From positions 1-30,891 of the forward strand of contig JABMNC010000040.1 of NCBI GenBank assembly GCA_013205365.1: DNA of 30,891 nt. Reading direction: 5' to 3'. Positions 1-7,388 of the stretch are shown in pieces. A program made the position numbers and the translations under genes. The DNA comes from Cryomorphaceae bacterium. GTDB lineage: Bacteria > Bacteroidota > Bacteroidia > Flavobacteriales > Schleiferiaceae. The notes under the pieces were generated by a model. It saw only the letters and a program-made list of their open reading frames with translations, was not told the origin of the DNA and ran no database searches. Numbering within the stretch: position 1 is the stretch's first letter; every line of letters starts with the position of its first letter.

Positions 1-618
1 CTTCTCTACCTCAAAGAGGGCTTCTCCATGGGCTCGTACGTACCAATCTCCGCCCAAACGACCTACCAAATCGAGTCGATCCTGGTCAAGCCGGCCGTCT
101 TCGTCGAGAATGCTATCGTCAATATGAATGGCAATCACCTCGCAAACAACCAAATTGCCTGCGCCCGGACCCTCTCCTAAGGCGATTACCTCGTTCACCC
201 TGCACTCTAAGGCTACGGGAGATTCGGCTACTCTTGGGGGCGCTACGTGCGTGCTTGGAAGCGCAGTGAAGCCTGACTTGATGAATTCGTTTACTCCGCG
301 TTCATACGAAGTGCTTGACAAGCTGGTCTGCTCTACCATGGCATGGCTGACCGCATGCACTACCACCTCGGGAACCTCCTTTACGTTCAGTAGGCTGTCT
401 TTACTGCCTCCGTCTCGCAGGCGCTGTGACGGGGCGAAGATGAGTATTGGCGGATTCGTGCTAAAAATATTAAAGTAGCTGAACGGCGAAAGGTTGACTT
501 GACCGAGCCTGTTTATGCTCGAAACCAAGGCTATGGGCCTTGGCCCGACGGCAAACTGCAGGGTGCGCTGCAGGTCTTGAATACTCAGCTCGCTCGGAAT
601 CAATGTTTGTACTGCCAT
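1..618 (-). CDS. Flavin reductase-like (FMN-binding split-barrel) protein, C-terminus cut by window edge
   Basis: The minus strand is open from ATG at 618 to the first base of the window, giving 206 residues with no stop, so the gene continues to the left. The N-terminal half has the typical order of the flavin reductase-like domain: a segment around VGPRPIALVSSIN, then LSPFSYFNIFSTNPPILIF, then a later VVVHAVSHAM stretch. Proteins of this family bind FMN in a split beta-barrel and either reduce flavin with NAD(P)H or act as uncharacterised flavoproteins; the substrate cannot be told from sequence. Bacteroidota members are often somewhat under 300 residues, so roughly a quarter to a third is probably missing. 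A TACCTTTG box on the same strand at 633-626 lies only 7 nt before the ATG, which supports this start and suggests a near-leaderless mRNA. It is divergent from the tRNA-Leu at 722. Confidence 0.85.
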   Translation of the reverse strand, partial: MAVQTLIPSELSIQDLQRTLQFAVGPRPIALVSSINRLGQVNLSPFSYFNIFSTNPPILIFAPSQRLRDGGSKDSLLNVKEVPEVVVHAVSHAMVEQTSLSSTSYERGVNEFIKSGFTALPSTHVAPPRVAESPVALECRVNEVIALGEGPGAGNLVVCEVIAIHIDDSILDEDGRLDQDRLDLVGRLGGDWYVRAHGEALFEVEK

Positions 619-625
619 GGCGGCG

Positions 626-633
626 CAAAGGTA
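626..633 (-). promoter_or_regulatory. Putative -7 box of the flavin reductase-like gene
   Basis: Minus-strand TACCTTTG matches the Bacteroidota TAnnTTTG -7 consensus. Its last base is 7 nt from the ATG at 618. No clear TTTG -33 element is seen. Confidence 0.5.
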
Positions 634-702
634 CTTCCTTTGAGCCATCAGGCCCCATCGCAGGCTTCAAATTGCGGGAGCAAAACAGAGGCTTCGACAA
701 TG

Positions 703-710
703 TATCTTTG
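703..710 (+). promoter_or_regulatory. Putative -7 box for tRNA-Leu(UAG)
   Basis: TATCTTTG matches TAnnTTTG and ends 11 nt before the first base of the mature tRNA. The same 11-nt spacing is found upstream of the tRNA-Thr at 2661, which supports both calls. Confidence 0.55.
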
Positions 711-721
711 CCCTTCCTAAT

Positions 722-806
722 GCGGATGTGGCGAAATTGGTAGACGCACTAGACTTAGGATCTAGCGCCGTGAGGCGTGGGGGTTCGATTCCCTTCATCC
801 GCACCA
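722..806 (+). tRNA. tRNA-Leu, anticodon UAG
   Basis: A full cloverleaf of the long-variable-arm class. The acceptor arm pairs GCGGATG (722-728) with CATCCGC (796-802), the D-loop is present, the anticodon stem is CTAGA/TCTAG with loop CTTAGGA giving UAG, and the T arm contains GGGTTCGATTCCC. The discriminator A and CCA (803-806) are encoded in the DNA, unlike the other two tRNAs in the window. A Rho-independent terminator follows directly. Confidence 0.97.
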
Positions 807-811
807 ATAAA

Positions 812-836
812 AAGCCCGGCCTTCGAAGCCGGGCTT
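812..836. terminator. Rho-independent terminator, probably bidirectional
   Basis: AAGCCCGGC (812-820) pairs with GCCGGGCTT (828-836), flanked by an A-run on the left and a T-run on the right. It can end the tRNA-Leu transcript on the plus strand and the OmpA-family gene transcript on the minus strand, which converge here. Confidence 0.85.
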
Positions 837-860
837 TTTGCTTTTAAAAATTTGCTAACC

Positions 861-1835
861 CTAATTGTCGAGCATGATGTACACGTCGACCCGGCGGTTT
901 TGGTCTTTATCGCTTGACTGGGGACGAACCTTACCGTCGGAACGAATAATGATGTTCTCCTCGCCAAGTCCGGTCTTGGACATTAGGTAGTTGGCTACTT
1001 TTTGAGCCCGCATTAAACCGAGGTTGTAGTTGTAGGTTGCACTTCCTGATTCGTCCGTATTGCCAACAATGAGCAGTTTAGAGTTTGGATATTTAGCACG
1101 GAGTGCTGCAAGTTCGCTTTCAACTCTAACCGCGGTAGCACTAGAGTACTCGGTAGAATTCAGGTTAAAGAGTAGGGTTAAGGCAGATTCAAGTACAACC
1201 TCTTTGGTGACCTCTCTGACGGACTCCATTGGAACCTCTTTAATTACTTCTTTAACTACTTCTTTGGTTATAAATACGGTGTCAACGCGCAGGGACTCGG
1301 TCTTCTCGGCCATACCAGAAGAAGCAGGTTTTGAGCGACGGGACTTGCTTTGAAAACTCATCTCCGTACCGGAGGCTCCGCCGAATTGATATCCGACGCC
1401 AGTGGTGAAACCAACCCAATTGGAATAGCCTGCGTGCAGGGTAAAGGGCTTAAAGACATAAGCAAAGCCAATTTCTTTGCGCACCTTGCCAAAGCCGCCG
1501 TCGCCACCAAGGCCGTAAGGGCCAAAAGGACTGATTCCGCCATAGACGTAAATATTGGGATTTACATACAAGGTGGGGCCAATTAGGTAGCGTTGGTAGT
1601 TACCGTCCGCATTAAAGTCGTCGGCAAAGGGCACGTTGTTGCGCTGCTCATAAGTCATATAAAGGCCAAGGCCCTTGAAGATTTTATGCCCCGCCATACT
1701 AAAACGTGGAATGTAGAATCCCTCGGTATGACGCAATGCCAAGCCGGCCCCTACTTCAAAGGTAGGTAGGCTCAATTGGCCTGAGGCTCCGATTGTGGCG
1801 CCGATAAGGATGATTATTAGAATACGTTTGATCAT
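861..1835 (-). CDS. OmpA-family outer membrane protein
   Basis: The 324-residue product starts with a hydrophobic signal peptide (about residues 1-20) and continues with a beta-barrel-like N-terminal half rich in alternating aromatic and small residues. A short linker of KEV-type tetrapeptides (about 190-215) leads to a C-terminal OmpA domain (about 220-324). That domain shows the expected NTDESGSATYNYNLGLMRAQ and NRRVDVYI motifs, whose Asp and Arg bind meso-diaminopimelate of peptidoglycan in this family. The protein therefore probably sits in the outer membrane and anchors it to the cell wall. The gene is convergent with tRNA-Leu, shares the terminator at 812-836, and is preceded by about 110 bases to the next minus-strand gene. 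Start is ATG 1835 because the signal peptide begins there. No convincing -7 box was found upstream. Confidence 0.9.
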   Translation of the reverse strand: MIKRILIIILIGATIGASGQLSLPTFEVGAGLALRHTEGFYIPRFSMAGHKIFKGLGLYMTYEQRNNVPFADDFNADGNYQRYLIGPTLYVNPNIYVYGGISPFGPYGLGGDGGFGKVRKEIGFAYVFKPFTLHAGYSNWVGFTTGVGYQFGGASGTEMSFQSKSRRSKPASSGMAEKTESLRVDTVFITKEVVKEVIKEVPMESVREVTKEVVLESALTLLFNLNSTEYSSATAVRVESELAALRAKYPNSKLLIVGNTDESGSATYNYNLGLMRAQKVANYLMSKTGLGEENIIIRSDGKVRPQSSDKDQNRRVDVYIMLDN

Positions 1836-1947
1836 GGTTGGTCAGATTTGGTGCAGCATGGAACTACCCTTAAAAGTAAGTAAAAAAATCTAAGCGAATT
1901 GCCGCAAATTATTCATGGAATAAGTCGGAATAGCTCGATTGGGGCTT

Positions 1948-2598
1948 CTACTTTGACGAGAAAGTTAAGTTTTTGCGCAGGGTAATGCTTAAGCGAGCCA
2001 GATTATAGCGTTCGTAGAAGTAGTAGTTGTCAATAATGACCTCGTTGCCGTCTTGAAACAGATGGCTCCGGTAAACCCAGGTATCGAGTCGAGCGCCGGG
2101 TCCATACTGAACTTCGGCAAGCGCTGACCAGGATTTGTATCGACCTTGAATGCCGATGCCTGCGAGAAACTCGTTGCGTCCATACTGAAATTGGTAGATT
2201 TCACGGGTCCAGTGGTCGGTGTCGTACACTCCCAAATGCTCGCTGCGAAAGCGGTGACCGTCGAGCCTTGACCATTGTCCGCTCAAAACGACTTGCCATT
2301 GAACCGCATTCAGCAGGGGAAGGGGCAGGCTGTCAAGGCTTAGGTCGTAGGCAATCCACTCCAATCGTCCGCCCGCAAACCAGTTGGGAACGGTGTAGTC
2401 AGGCGCCTTATTGGGAACTCTAAACTGACTGACGGCAGCGAAGTCTCCCCATTGGTAGCCAATTTGGGTAATGGGGCTGCTGCTTGTAGCCATTCTGTTG
2501 GCACTTGGGATGCGGTATTCCGTGCCAAAACCAGCAAAAAGTTGAGCAAACAAGCCGGTGCTAAGCAGCGTGAACAGTGGGGCAAGAATGAAACGCAT
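1948..2598 (-). CDS. Exported protein of unknown function, possible outer membrane beta-barrel
   Basis: A 216-residue protein not recognised by family. Residues 1-18 form a clear signal peptide ending in FAQ, a common cleavage context in this phylum. The rest has frequent alternating aromatic and polar residues (for example FQYGRNEFLAGIGIQGRYKSW near the middle) and ends in a stretch of short strands, as in small outer-membrane barrels; this is inference from composition. There is no lipobox cysteine and no catalytic motif that I can name. A TACTTTTG box at 2629-2622 lies 23 nt before the ATG, and a tRNA-Thr promoter fires the other way from the same gap. It may share a transcript with the downstream OmpA-family gene, but a 112-base gap separates them. 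Confidence 0.75.
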   Translation of the reverse strand: MRFILAPLFTLLSTGLFAQLFAGFGTEYRIPSANRMATSSSPITQIGYQWGDFAAVSQFRVPNKAPDYTVPNWFAGGRLEWIAYDLSLDSLPLPLLNAVQWQVVLSGQWSRLDGHRFRSEHLGVYDTDHWTREIYQFQYGRNEFLAGIGIQGRYKSWSALAEVQYGPGARLDTWVYRSHLFQDGNEVIIDNYYFYERYNLARLSITLRKNLTFSSK

Positions 2599-2621
2599 GG
2601 TTAGAAGGAATGGTTACTGCC

Positions 2622-2629
2622 CAAAAGTA
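2622..2629 (-). promoter_or_regulatory. Putative -7 box of the unknown exported protein gene
   Basis: Minus-strand TACTTTTG matches TAnnTTTG, 23 nt before the ATG at 2598. It is back to back with the tRNA box at 2642-2649. Confidence 0.5.
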
Positions 2630-2641
2630 CAGCCCCCCACC

Positions 2642-2649
2642 TATATTTG
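2642..2649 (+). promoter_or_regulatory. Putative -7 box for tRNA-Thr and tRNA-Leu
   Basis: TATATTTG matches TAnnTTTG and ends 11 nt before tRNA-Thr, the same spacing as at the first tRNA-Leu. It probably drives both tRNAs as one transcript. Confidence 0.55.
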
Positions 2650-2660
2650 CAGCCCATTTT

Positions 2661-2733
2661 GCCACTTTAGCTCAGTTGGTAGAGCATCGCATTCGTAATG
2701 CGAGGGTCGTGGGTTCGAGTCCCATGAGTGGCT
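2661..2733 (+). tRNA. tRNA-Thr, anticodon CGU
   Basis: 73-nt cloverleaf. GCCACTT (2661-2667) pairs with GAGTGGC (2726-2732) with one G-T pair; the D arm is AGCTCAGTTGGTAGAGC; the anticodon stem TCGCA/TGCGA carries loop TTCGTAA, giving CGU; the T arm contains GGGTTCGAGTCCC. The discriminator is T2733, and CCA is not encoded. Confidence 0.96.
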
Positions 2734-2768
2734 CAGAGTAGAATCAACCCCTTACCAGGGATCATTTA

Positions 2769-2852
2769 GCGCGAGTGCTGAAATTGGTAGACAGGCTAGA
2801 CTCAGGATCTAGTGTCCGTAAGGATGTGGGGGTTCGAGTCCCCCTTCGCGCA
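2769..2852 (+). tRNA. tRNA-Leu, anticodon CAG
   Basis: 84-nt class II tRNA. GCGCGAG (2769-2775) pairs with TTCGCGC (2845-2851) with one G-T pair; the anticodon stem CTAGA/TCTAG carries loop CTCAGGA, giving CAG; there is a long variable arm and a T arm with GGGTTCGAGTCCC. The discriminator is A2852, and CCA is not encoded. Only 35 nt separate it from tRNA-Thr, with no promoter box seen between, so the two are probably co-transcribed. Confidence 0.96.
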
Positions 2853-2854
2853 CA

Positions 2855-2884
2855 AAAAACCCAGGCTAAGCAGCCCGGGTTTTT
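2855..2884 (+). terminator. Rho-independent terminator of the tRNA pair
   Basis: AACCC-A-GGCT pairs with AGCC-C-GGGTT around loop AAGC (2868-2871), with a single A/C mismatch, followed by TTTTT. It lies 2 nt after the tRNA-Leu. Confidence 0.8.
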
Positions 2885-2900
2885 CATTTCATGACAGTGA

Positions 2901-2968
2901 GTTACTTGTTGCTTGCGCCTAGTTTATTGGGTGTTCTAAATACCTAGAACGAACCAGAAACAAGTAAC
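2901..2968. repeat. Nested inverted repeat of the GTTACT family (element A)
   Basis: GTTACTTGTT (2901-2910) has its exact inverse complement AACAAGTAAC at 2959-2968. A second inverted pair, GTTCTA (2933-2938) and TAGAAC (2945-2950), sits inside. The element lies between the tRNA terminator and the stop codon of the SPOR-domain gene at 2981. Related sequences occur at 8770 and 13721. Confidence 0.6.
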
Positions 2969-2980
2969 CAGAAGCCAACT

Positions 2981-4072
2981 TTACAAGCGAAGCAGCCAAG
3001 CCCCCGGCGTTTCGACGCGGACCTTATCGAGCATGCCGAAGGCAACGGATTCAGACAGGTACGGACCCGTGTACACGCGAACAAATCCATTCGATCCTTC
3101 GGTAATAGAGCAGTTCACGCCCGCGGCCTTCAGTCGACTCACATACTGTGCGGCCAAGCGTTTGCTGCGGAAGCTTCCCACGACGACGACATAGCGGATT
3201 CCGGGGTTAGAGGCAGCCTTACCGCCGGCCATCTGGCTTTGGGTCGCGTTTGGCGCTTTGAGGCCTTGGTCGATGGAGTCGAGGCGCTGCTCCAACTTGA
3301 GCTTTTGAATTTTGACTACTTCAAGCTCGTCCATTAATTCAGCTTGGGCAATCTTGAGCTCTTCGCTCGCTTTTTTCAATGAGGGAACGGACTGCGCAGC
3401 CTTCTTGGCTTGAACGAGTTCGCGCTGGTCGCGGCTTTGGATGTTTTGGAGGTTCCAGGTGTACCCGGCAACGCCAATCAGCATTTGGTCGTCGTGGCCG
3501 CCGATGCGCGTTCCGCCTCCGCCCTGGCCGTCGAGGCCGTCGTCAAACATAAAGTATCGGTAGCTGAGCTCTGCATAAAGCCTTCCGCTTGCATAGGGCA
3601 TGGAGACGCGCAAACCCAGCGATGCGGGAGCCGACAGGGAGCCCCAAGTGTAGAGCCCCTCGTTGAGTTTGGTGGTAATGGCACCTATGGTTTGCGACGT
3701 GCGAATGCTGGCGAGCCCGAGGGATCCTCGGGCTTGCACCAAAAGGTTGCCCAGAGGCCGGGTATAGCCAAGTCCGATGCGCGGGGATGCCCCGCTGAGC
3801 TGAGCTGTTGAGGTCGAGCTCACAGCGCGGATGGAGTAGAGGTCGAGCCCTGCATGCATGCTCCAGTCGTTCCAAAGGGGAAGCTGAAGTTCGGCGCCGG
3901 CGCTTAGGTTAAGACCGTCTAGTCCGCCCTCTTGCGCGCCCCACTTGCCAAAGGGGCTGGCGTTGTCGCGAATAAACATGGGCAGCCCCCCGTAGACTGA
4001 AAATTCGGGGGACTGAGCAATAGCGGTCAAGGGCATTAGGACCGCAATCAGGTATTTCAGGGGACTCTTCAC
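2981..4072 (-). CDS. SPOR-domain protein with outer-membrane-type N-terminal region
   Basis: With a GTG start at 4072 the product has 363 residues. It begins with a signal peptide (KSPLKYLIAVLMPLTAIAQS), followed by a region of about 200 residues resembling a PorT- or OmpA-type outer-membrane beta-barrel. Then comes a predicted coiled coil (roughly 215-265, rich in Lys, Glu and Leu) and a C-terminal SPOR domain (about 290-363, YVVVVGSF to YTGPYLSES). SPOR domains bind denuded glycan strands of peptidoglycan, often at the division site, so the protein may connect the outer membrane to the wall. The open frame extends further to a TTG at 4099, but that part overlaps a TATCTTAG promoter-like box at 4096-4089, so the GTG is preferred. 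It is divergent from tig. Confidence 0.85.
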   Translation of the reverse strand: MKSPLKYLIAVLMPLTAIAQSPEFSVYGGLPMFIRDNASPFGKWGAQEGGLDGLNLSAGAELQLPLWNDWSMHAGLDLYSIRAVSSTSTAQLSGASPRIGLGYTRPLGNLLVQARGSLGLASIRTSQTIGAITTKLNEGLYTWGSLSAPASLGLRVSMPYASGRLYAELSYRYFMFDDGLDGQGGGGTRIGGHDDQMLIGVAGYTWNLQNIQSRDQRELVQAKKAAQSVPSLKKASEELKIAQAELMDELEVVKIQKLKLEQRLDSIDQGLKAPNATQSQMAGGKAASNPGIRYVVVVGSFRSKRLAAQYVSRLKAAGVNCSITEGSNGFVRVYTGPYLSESVAFGMLDKVRVETPGAWLLRL

Positions 4073-4088
4073 TTCTCGGTATTTTTGC

Positions 4089-4096
4089 CTAAGATA
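4089..4096 (-). promoter_or_regulatory. Putative -7 box of the SPOR-domain gene
   Basis: Minus-strand TATCTTAG, a one-base variant of TAnnTTTG also seen before pyrH (27135). It lies 16 nt before the GTG at 4072 and argues against the longer frame starting at 4099. Confidence 0.4.
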
Positions 4097-4103
4097 CAAT
4101 ACC

Positions 4104-4111
4104 TACCTTTG
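4104..4111 (+). promoter_or_regulatory. Putative -7 box of the tig-clpP-clpX operon
   Basis: TACCTTTG matches TAnnTTTG. A TTTG at 4084-4087 is a possible -33 element, although the 16-nt gap is shorter than usual. The leader to the tig ATG is 28 nt counted from the box. It is divergent from the SPOR-gene promoter, only 7 nt away. Confidence 0.55.
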
Positions 4112-4139
4112 CAGACCTTTTTTGAACACCAAATAGTCT

Positions 4140-5480
4140 ATGAAGTCAAACTGGATTGTCGACGCGGATTTGAATGCCCGCCTTACCCTCACCATCGAAC
4201 AAAGCGAATACTCCGGTGCCGTAGAAAAGCAGCTTGCGGACTACCGCAAAAAGGCGCGTATTCCGGGATTTCGCCCGGGCACGGCCCCGATGACCCTAAT
4301 TCGCAAGCAGTACCAGGAGCCCATCACGGCTGACGAGATTAACAAGCGCCTTCAGGATGAGCTTTATGCCTACCTCGAGCGCGAAAAAATTGAAATTTTG
4401 GGCCAGCCTCTGCCCGTTCCGGGCAGTATTGACTTTAGTGCGGACTCGCATTCCTTTGAGTTTGACATGGGTCTAGCTCCAGTGTTGAATTTTGAAGTGA
4501 GCGAGCGGGTCAAGATTCCGTTCTATGTGATGGAACCCACGGTGAAGGACCTCGACAAGGAGGTCGAGAACCTGCGCCAGCGCTACGGCGCCATGAGCGA
4601 AGTCGATACTGCAGGCGACAATGACTTCTTTTATGGGCAGTTTGACGTGGTGACACGCCGCGGAGAGGCCGTTGAGGGAACTGCCACCAAGCAAGGTCGC
4701 TTTGGGCTGAGTGCCGCAAGCAGCCGTTCGCTCAAGAAAGACCTCAAGACCCTTGCCAAGGGAGGAGAACTCGTCATCGACGCGAGCGACTTCGAGAAGG
4801 ACTTTGATTTAGCGCATGTTTTGGGCTACAGCCCCGAGGAGCGTGCCATGAGCACGGGCTACTACCGATTTAAGTTGGAGCAAATTTTTCATATTGAGCC
4901 CGCAGAACTCAATGCGGAAATGTTTGACAAGCTCTTTGGCCAAGGCGCGGTAACCGACGAGGCAGGCTTAAGGGAGAAGGTCCGAGAGGAGTTGTCTCAG
5001 GTCTATTTGCGCGATGCCGAGCAGCACTTTTTTAACGCCGCGACCGACAAGCTGATGGAGACTAAGTTTAAGTTGCCTGCCAAGTTTCTCAAAAAGTGGA
5101 TGACCAGCACTGGCGATAAACCTCTGGATGCCGCAGAAGTGGAATCCCAGTGGCCAAAAACCGAGAAGGCCATGCGCTGGCAGTTGATTGAGTCCAAGCT
5201 CATTAAAGACAACCACCTGCACATTCACCAAGAAGAGCTCGTGGATTTTGTGAGCACCGAAGTAGTAACTCGCATGCGTCAGTTTGGCAGAGAAATCGAC
5301 ATCGACGAGGCTCGCCCGGTGGCGATGAATCTTTTGAAAGAACGTCCGCAGGCAGAGCAGTATTCGGAACAGCTTTTGCAGCGTAAATTGATGAGCTTTG
5401 TGCTCACGGCCTTCGGCAAGAAGGAAGTGAAAGCGACCTACGCCGACTTTGTCAAAGAAATCAATAAAAACCAGAAGTAA
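4140..5480 (+). CDS. tig: Trigger factor, ribosome-associated chaperone
   Basis: The 446-residue length fits trigger factor (about 430-450). The N-terminal ribosome-binding domain has the signature GFRPG at residues 43-47, the loop that docks on ribosomal protein L23. A degenerate FKBP-like middle domain follows (about 150-240), and the C-terminal helical substrate-binding arms extend from about 255 to the end. The protein catches nascent chains leaving the ribosome. The gene heads an operon with clpP (9-nt gap) and clpX (10-nt gap after clpP), the classical tig-clpP-clpX order, linking folding and degradation. The start is ATG 4140, 28 nt downstream of a TACCTTTG box. The PPIase domain is poorly conserved, as is common in Bacteroidota, so isomerase activity is uncertain. 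Confidence 0.95.
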   Translation: MKSNWIVDADLNARLTLTIEQSEYSGAVEKQLADYRKKARIPGFRPGTAPMTLIRKQYQEPITADEINKRLQDELYAYLEREKIEILGQPLPVPGSIDFSADSHSFEFDMGLAPVLNFEVSERVKIPFYVMEPTVKDLDKEVENLRQRYGAMSEVDTAGDNDFFYGQFDVVTRRGEAVEGTATKQGRFGLSAASSRSLKKDLKTLAKGGELVIDASDFEKDFDLAHVLGYSPEERAMSTGYYRFKLEQIFHIEPAELNAEMFDKLFGQGAVTDEAGLREKVREELSQVYLRDAEQHFFNAATDKLMETKFKLPAKFLKKWMTSTGDKPLDAAEVESQWPKTEKAMRWQLIESKLIKDNHLHIHQEELVDFVSTEVVTRMRQFGREIDIDEARPVAMNLLKERPQAEQYSEQLLQRKLMSFVLTAFGKKEVKATYADFVKEINKNQK

Positions 5481-5489
5481 TTAACCGCA

Positions 5490-6161
5490 ATGGATTTCGG
5501 AAAAGAATTTAAGCGCTACGCGATGCTCGACAAGGGTATTAGCAGCATGCACCTCGAGCACTACGTCGACGGGTCGCTGACTCCCTATATTATCGAAGAG
5601 CGCCAGCTCAACGTGGCCCAGATGGACGTGTTCTCGCGCCTTATGATGGACCGAATTATTTTTCTCGGAACCGGCATCAACGATCAAGTTGCCAATATTG
5701 TTCAGGCTCAGCTGCTCTTTTTGGAGTCGGCGGATGCCAAAAAAGACATTCAGATTTACATGAACAGCCCGGGCGGCAGCGTGTATGCAGGCTTGGGCAT
5801 CTACGACACCATGCAGGTGGTTTCGCCCGACGTAGCCACGATTTGCACCGGAATTGCGGCCTCCATGGGCGCCGTGTTGCTTTGTGCAGGAGCCAAGGGC
5901 AAGAGGTCCGCGCTAAAGCACAGCCGCGTCATGATTCACCAGCCCATGGGCGGGGCTCAGGGTCAGGCCAGCGACATGGAAATCACGCTTCAGGAGATTC
6001 TCAAGCTCAAAAGGGAGCTGTATGAAATTATTGCAGACCACTCGGGTCAGGCTTTTGATAAGGTAGAGCACGACTCAGATCGGGACTACTGGATGACCTC
6101 GGAGGAGGCCAAAACCTATGGCATGATTGACGAGGTTCTGATTAGCAAGTCACGAGTATAG
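5490..6161 (+). CDS. clpP: ATP-dependent Clp protease proteolytic subunit ClpP
   Basis: A 223-residue serine peptidase of family S14. The catalytic triad is visible as Ser125 (in GIAASMGA), His150 (in RVMIHQP) and Asp199 (in DSDRDYW), with the same spacing as in E. coli ClpP. The NSPGGSV motif at about 92-98 is the conserved strand near the active site. It assembles into a double heptamer and degrades proteins unfolded by ClpX, encoded directly downstream. The N-terminal 35 residues or so before TPYIIEERQ may be a propeptide that is removed on maturation; that length is typical of Bacteroidota ClpP. It is the second gene of the tig operon. Confidence 0.97.
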   Translation: MDFGKEFKRYAMLDKGISSMHLEHYVDGSLTPYIIEERQLNVAQMDVFSRLMMDRIIFLGTGINDQVANIVQAQLLFLESADAKKDIQIYMNSPGGSVYAGLGIYDTMQVVSPDVATICTGIAASMGAVLLCAGAKGKRSALKHSRVMIHQPMGGAQGQASDMEITLQEILKLKRELYEIIADHSGQAFDKVEHDSDRDYWMTSEEAKTYGMIDEVLISKSRV

Positions 6162-6171
6162 CCCCTGCCCA

Positions 6172-7359
6172 ATGACCGATACCAACCAATGCTCTTTTTG
6201 CGGCCGTCCGTCGACCGATGCCGGCTTGCTGGTTTCGGGCTTGGATGCGCAAATTTGCTCCAACTGCATTGAACAGGCTCACGTAATTCTCAAGGAAGAG
6301 GCCGACGACAATTCGGGCCCCTTGGGTTTCTTGGATTTGCCAAAACCAGCAGAGATTCGTGCGCGACTGGACGAGTACGTTATCGGACAGGACAATGCCA
6401 AAAAAATTCTCTCGGTGGCCGTGTACAACCACTATAAGCGAGTGCTTCACGGGGGCGTTGGCGACGAAGACCTCGAGAAATCCAACGTCATCATGGTGGG
6501 CGAGACCGGCACCGGCAAGACTTTGCTGGCTCGAACTATTGCGCGGATGCTCAAGGTTCCCTTTGCCATTGTGGATGCCACGGTGCTCACGGAGGCTGGC
6601 TACGTGGGCGAAGACGTAGAGAGCATTTTGACGCGCCTGCTTCAGGTTGCCGACTACAATGTTGCCGAGGCAGAGCGCGGAATCGTCTTTATCGACGAGA
6701 TCGATAAGATTGCCCGCAAAAGCGACAATCCCTCGATAACTCGCGACGTTTCTGGGGAAGGCGTGCAGCAGGCCTTGCTCAAACTTTTAGAGGGCACTAA
6801 GGTCAATGTGGCGCCCAAGGGCGGACGCAAGCACCCCGACCAGAAGTTTGTAGAGGTAGACACGCGCAACATTCTCTTTATTGCGGGCGGAGCCTTCGAC
6901 GGAATTCAGCGGCATATTGCTCGGCGCTTCAACACCCAAGTAGTCGGTTTTAATGGCACTACCCAGCGCAAAGACGTTGACGAAGGAGCCTTTTTGAAGT
7001 ACGTTGCGCCTCAGGATCTCAAGACTTTTGGGCTGATTCCGGAGCTCATTGGTCGCCTCCCGGTGCTGACCTACCTCGAGCCCTTGGACCGGGTTGCGCT
7101 TCGCCGCATATTAACTGAGCCCAAGAATGCGCTGATTAAGCAGTACGAGCGCCTCTTCGCCTTGGACGGAATCGAATTCAGCATTGAGGATGAGGCCCTG
7201 GACGCCATTGTGGACAAAGCCATCGAATTCAAGCTAGGCGCCCGCGGACTGCGTGGAATTGGCGAAACCATACTCACCGACGCCATGTATGAGCTGCCTC
7301 AGAAGGTGCACGTTACCGCGGAGATGGTTCTCGCAAAGCTCTCCCGCCAGTCGGCCTAG
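6172..7359 (+). CDS. clpX: ATP-dependent Clp protease ATP-binding subunit ClpX
   Basis: A 395-residue AAA+ unfoldase. The N-terminal zinc-binding domain has its four cysteines at 7, 10, 29 and 32. Walker A is GETGTGKT (110-117), Walker B FIDE is at 173-176, the pore loop GYVGED lies between them, and sensor and C-terminal regions continue to the end (GARGLR near 360). It recognises tagged proteins, unfolds them with ATP and feeds them to ClpP, encoded 10 nt upstream. The length is slightly below that of E. coli ClpX (424). The gene converges with folA, and a weak hairpin plus T-run follows the stop. Confidence 0.97.
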   Translation: MTDTNQCSFCGRPSTDAGLLVSGLDAQICSNCIEQAHVILKEEADDNSGPLGFLDLPKPAEIRARLDEYVIGQDNAKKILSVAVYNHYKRVLHGGVGDEDLEKSNVIMVGETGTGKTLLARTIARMLKVPFAIVDATVLTEAGYVGEDVESILTRLLQVADYNVAEAERGIVFIDEIDKIARKSDNPSITRDVSGEGVQQALLKLLEGTKVNVAPKGGRKHPDQKFVEVDTRNILFIAGGAFDGIQRHIARRFNTQVVGFNGTTQRKDVDEGAFLKYVAPQDLKTFGLIPELIGRLPVLTYLEPLDRVALRRILTEPKNALIKQYERLFALDGIEFSIEDEALDAIVDKAIEFKLGARGLRGIGETILTDAMYELPQKVHVTAEMVLAKLSRQSA

Positions 7360-7367
7360 GAGTGCAG

Positions 7368-7388
7368 CCGGTCTGGGCCGGATTTTTT
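7368..7388 (+). terminator. Weak terminator candidate after clpX
   Basis: CCGG (7368-7371) pairs with CCGG (7378-7381) around TCTGGG, followed by ATTTTTTATTTTTT. The stem is only four base pairs, and the T-run overlaps the folA stop codon, so the call is tentative. Confidence 0.4.

Noticed and set aside
128..478. Plus-strand open frame of 116 codons inside the flavin reductase-like gene
   Set aside because: It is a shadow of the minus-strand gene, whose protein is clearly conserved; the plus-strand product is low-complexity Ser/Thr/Pro-rich.
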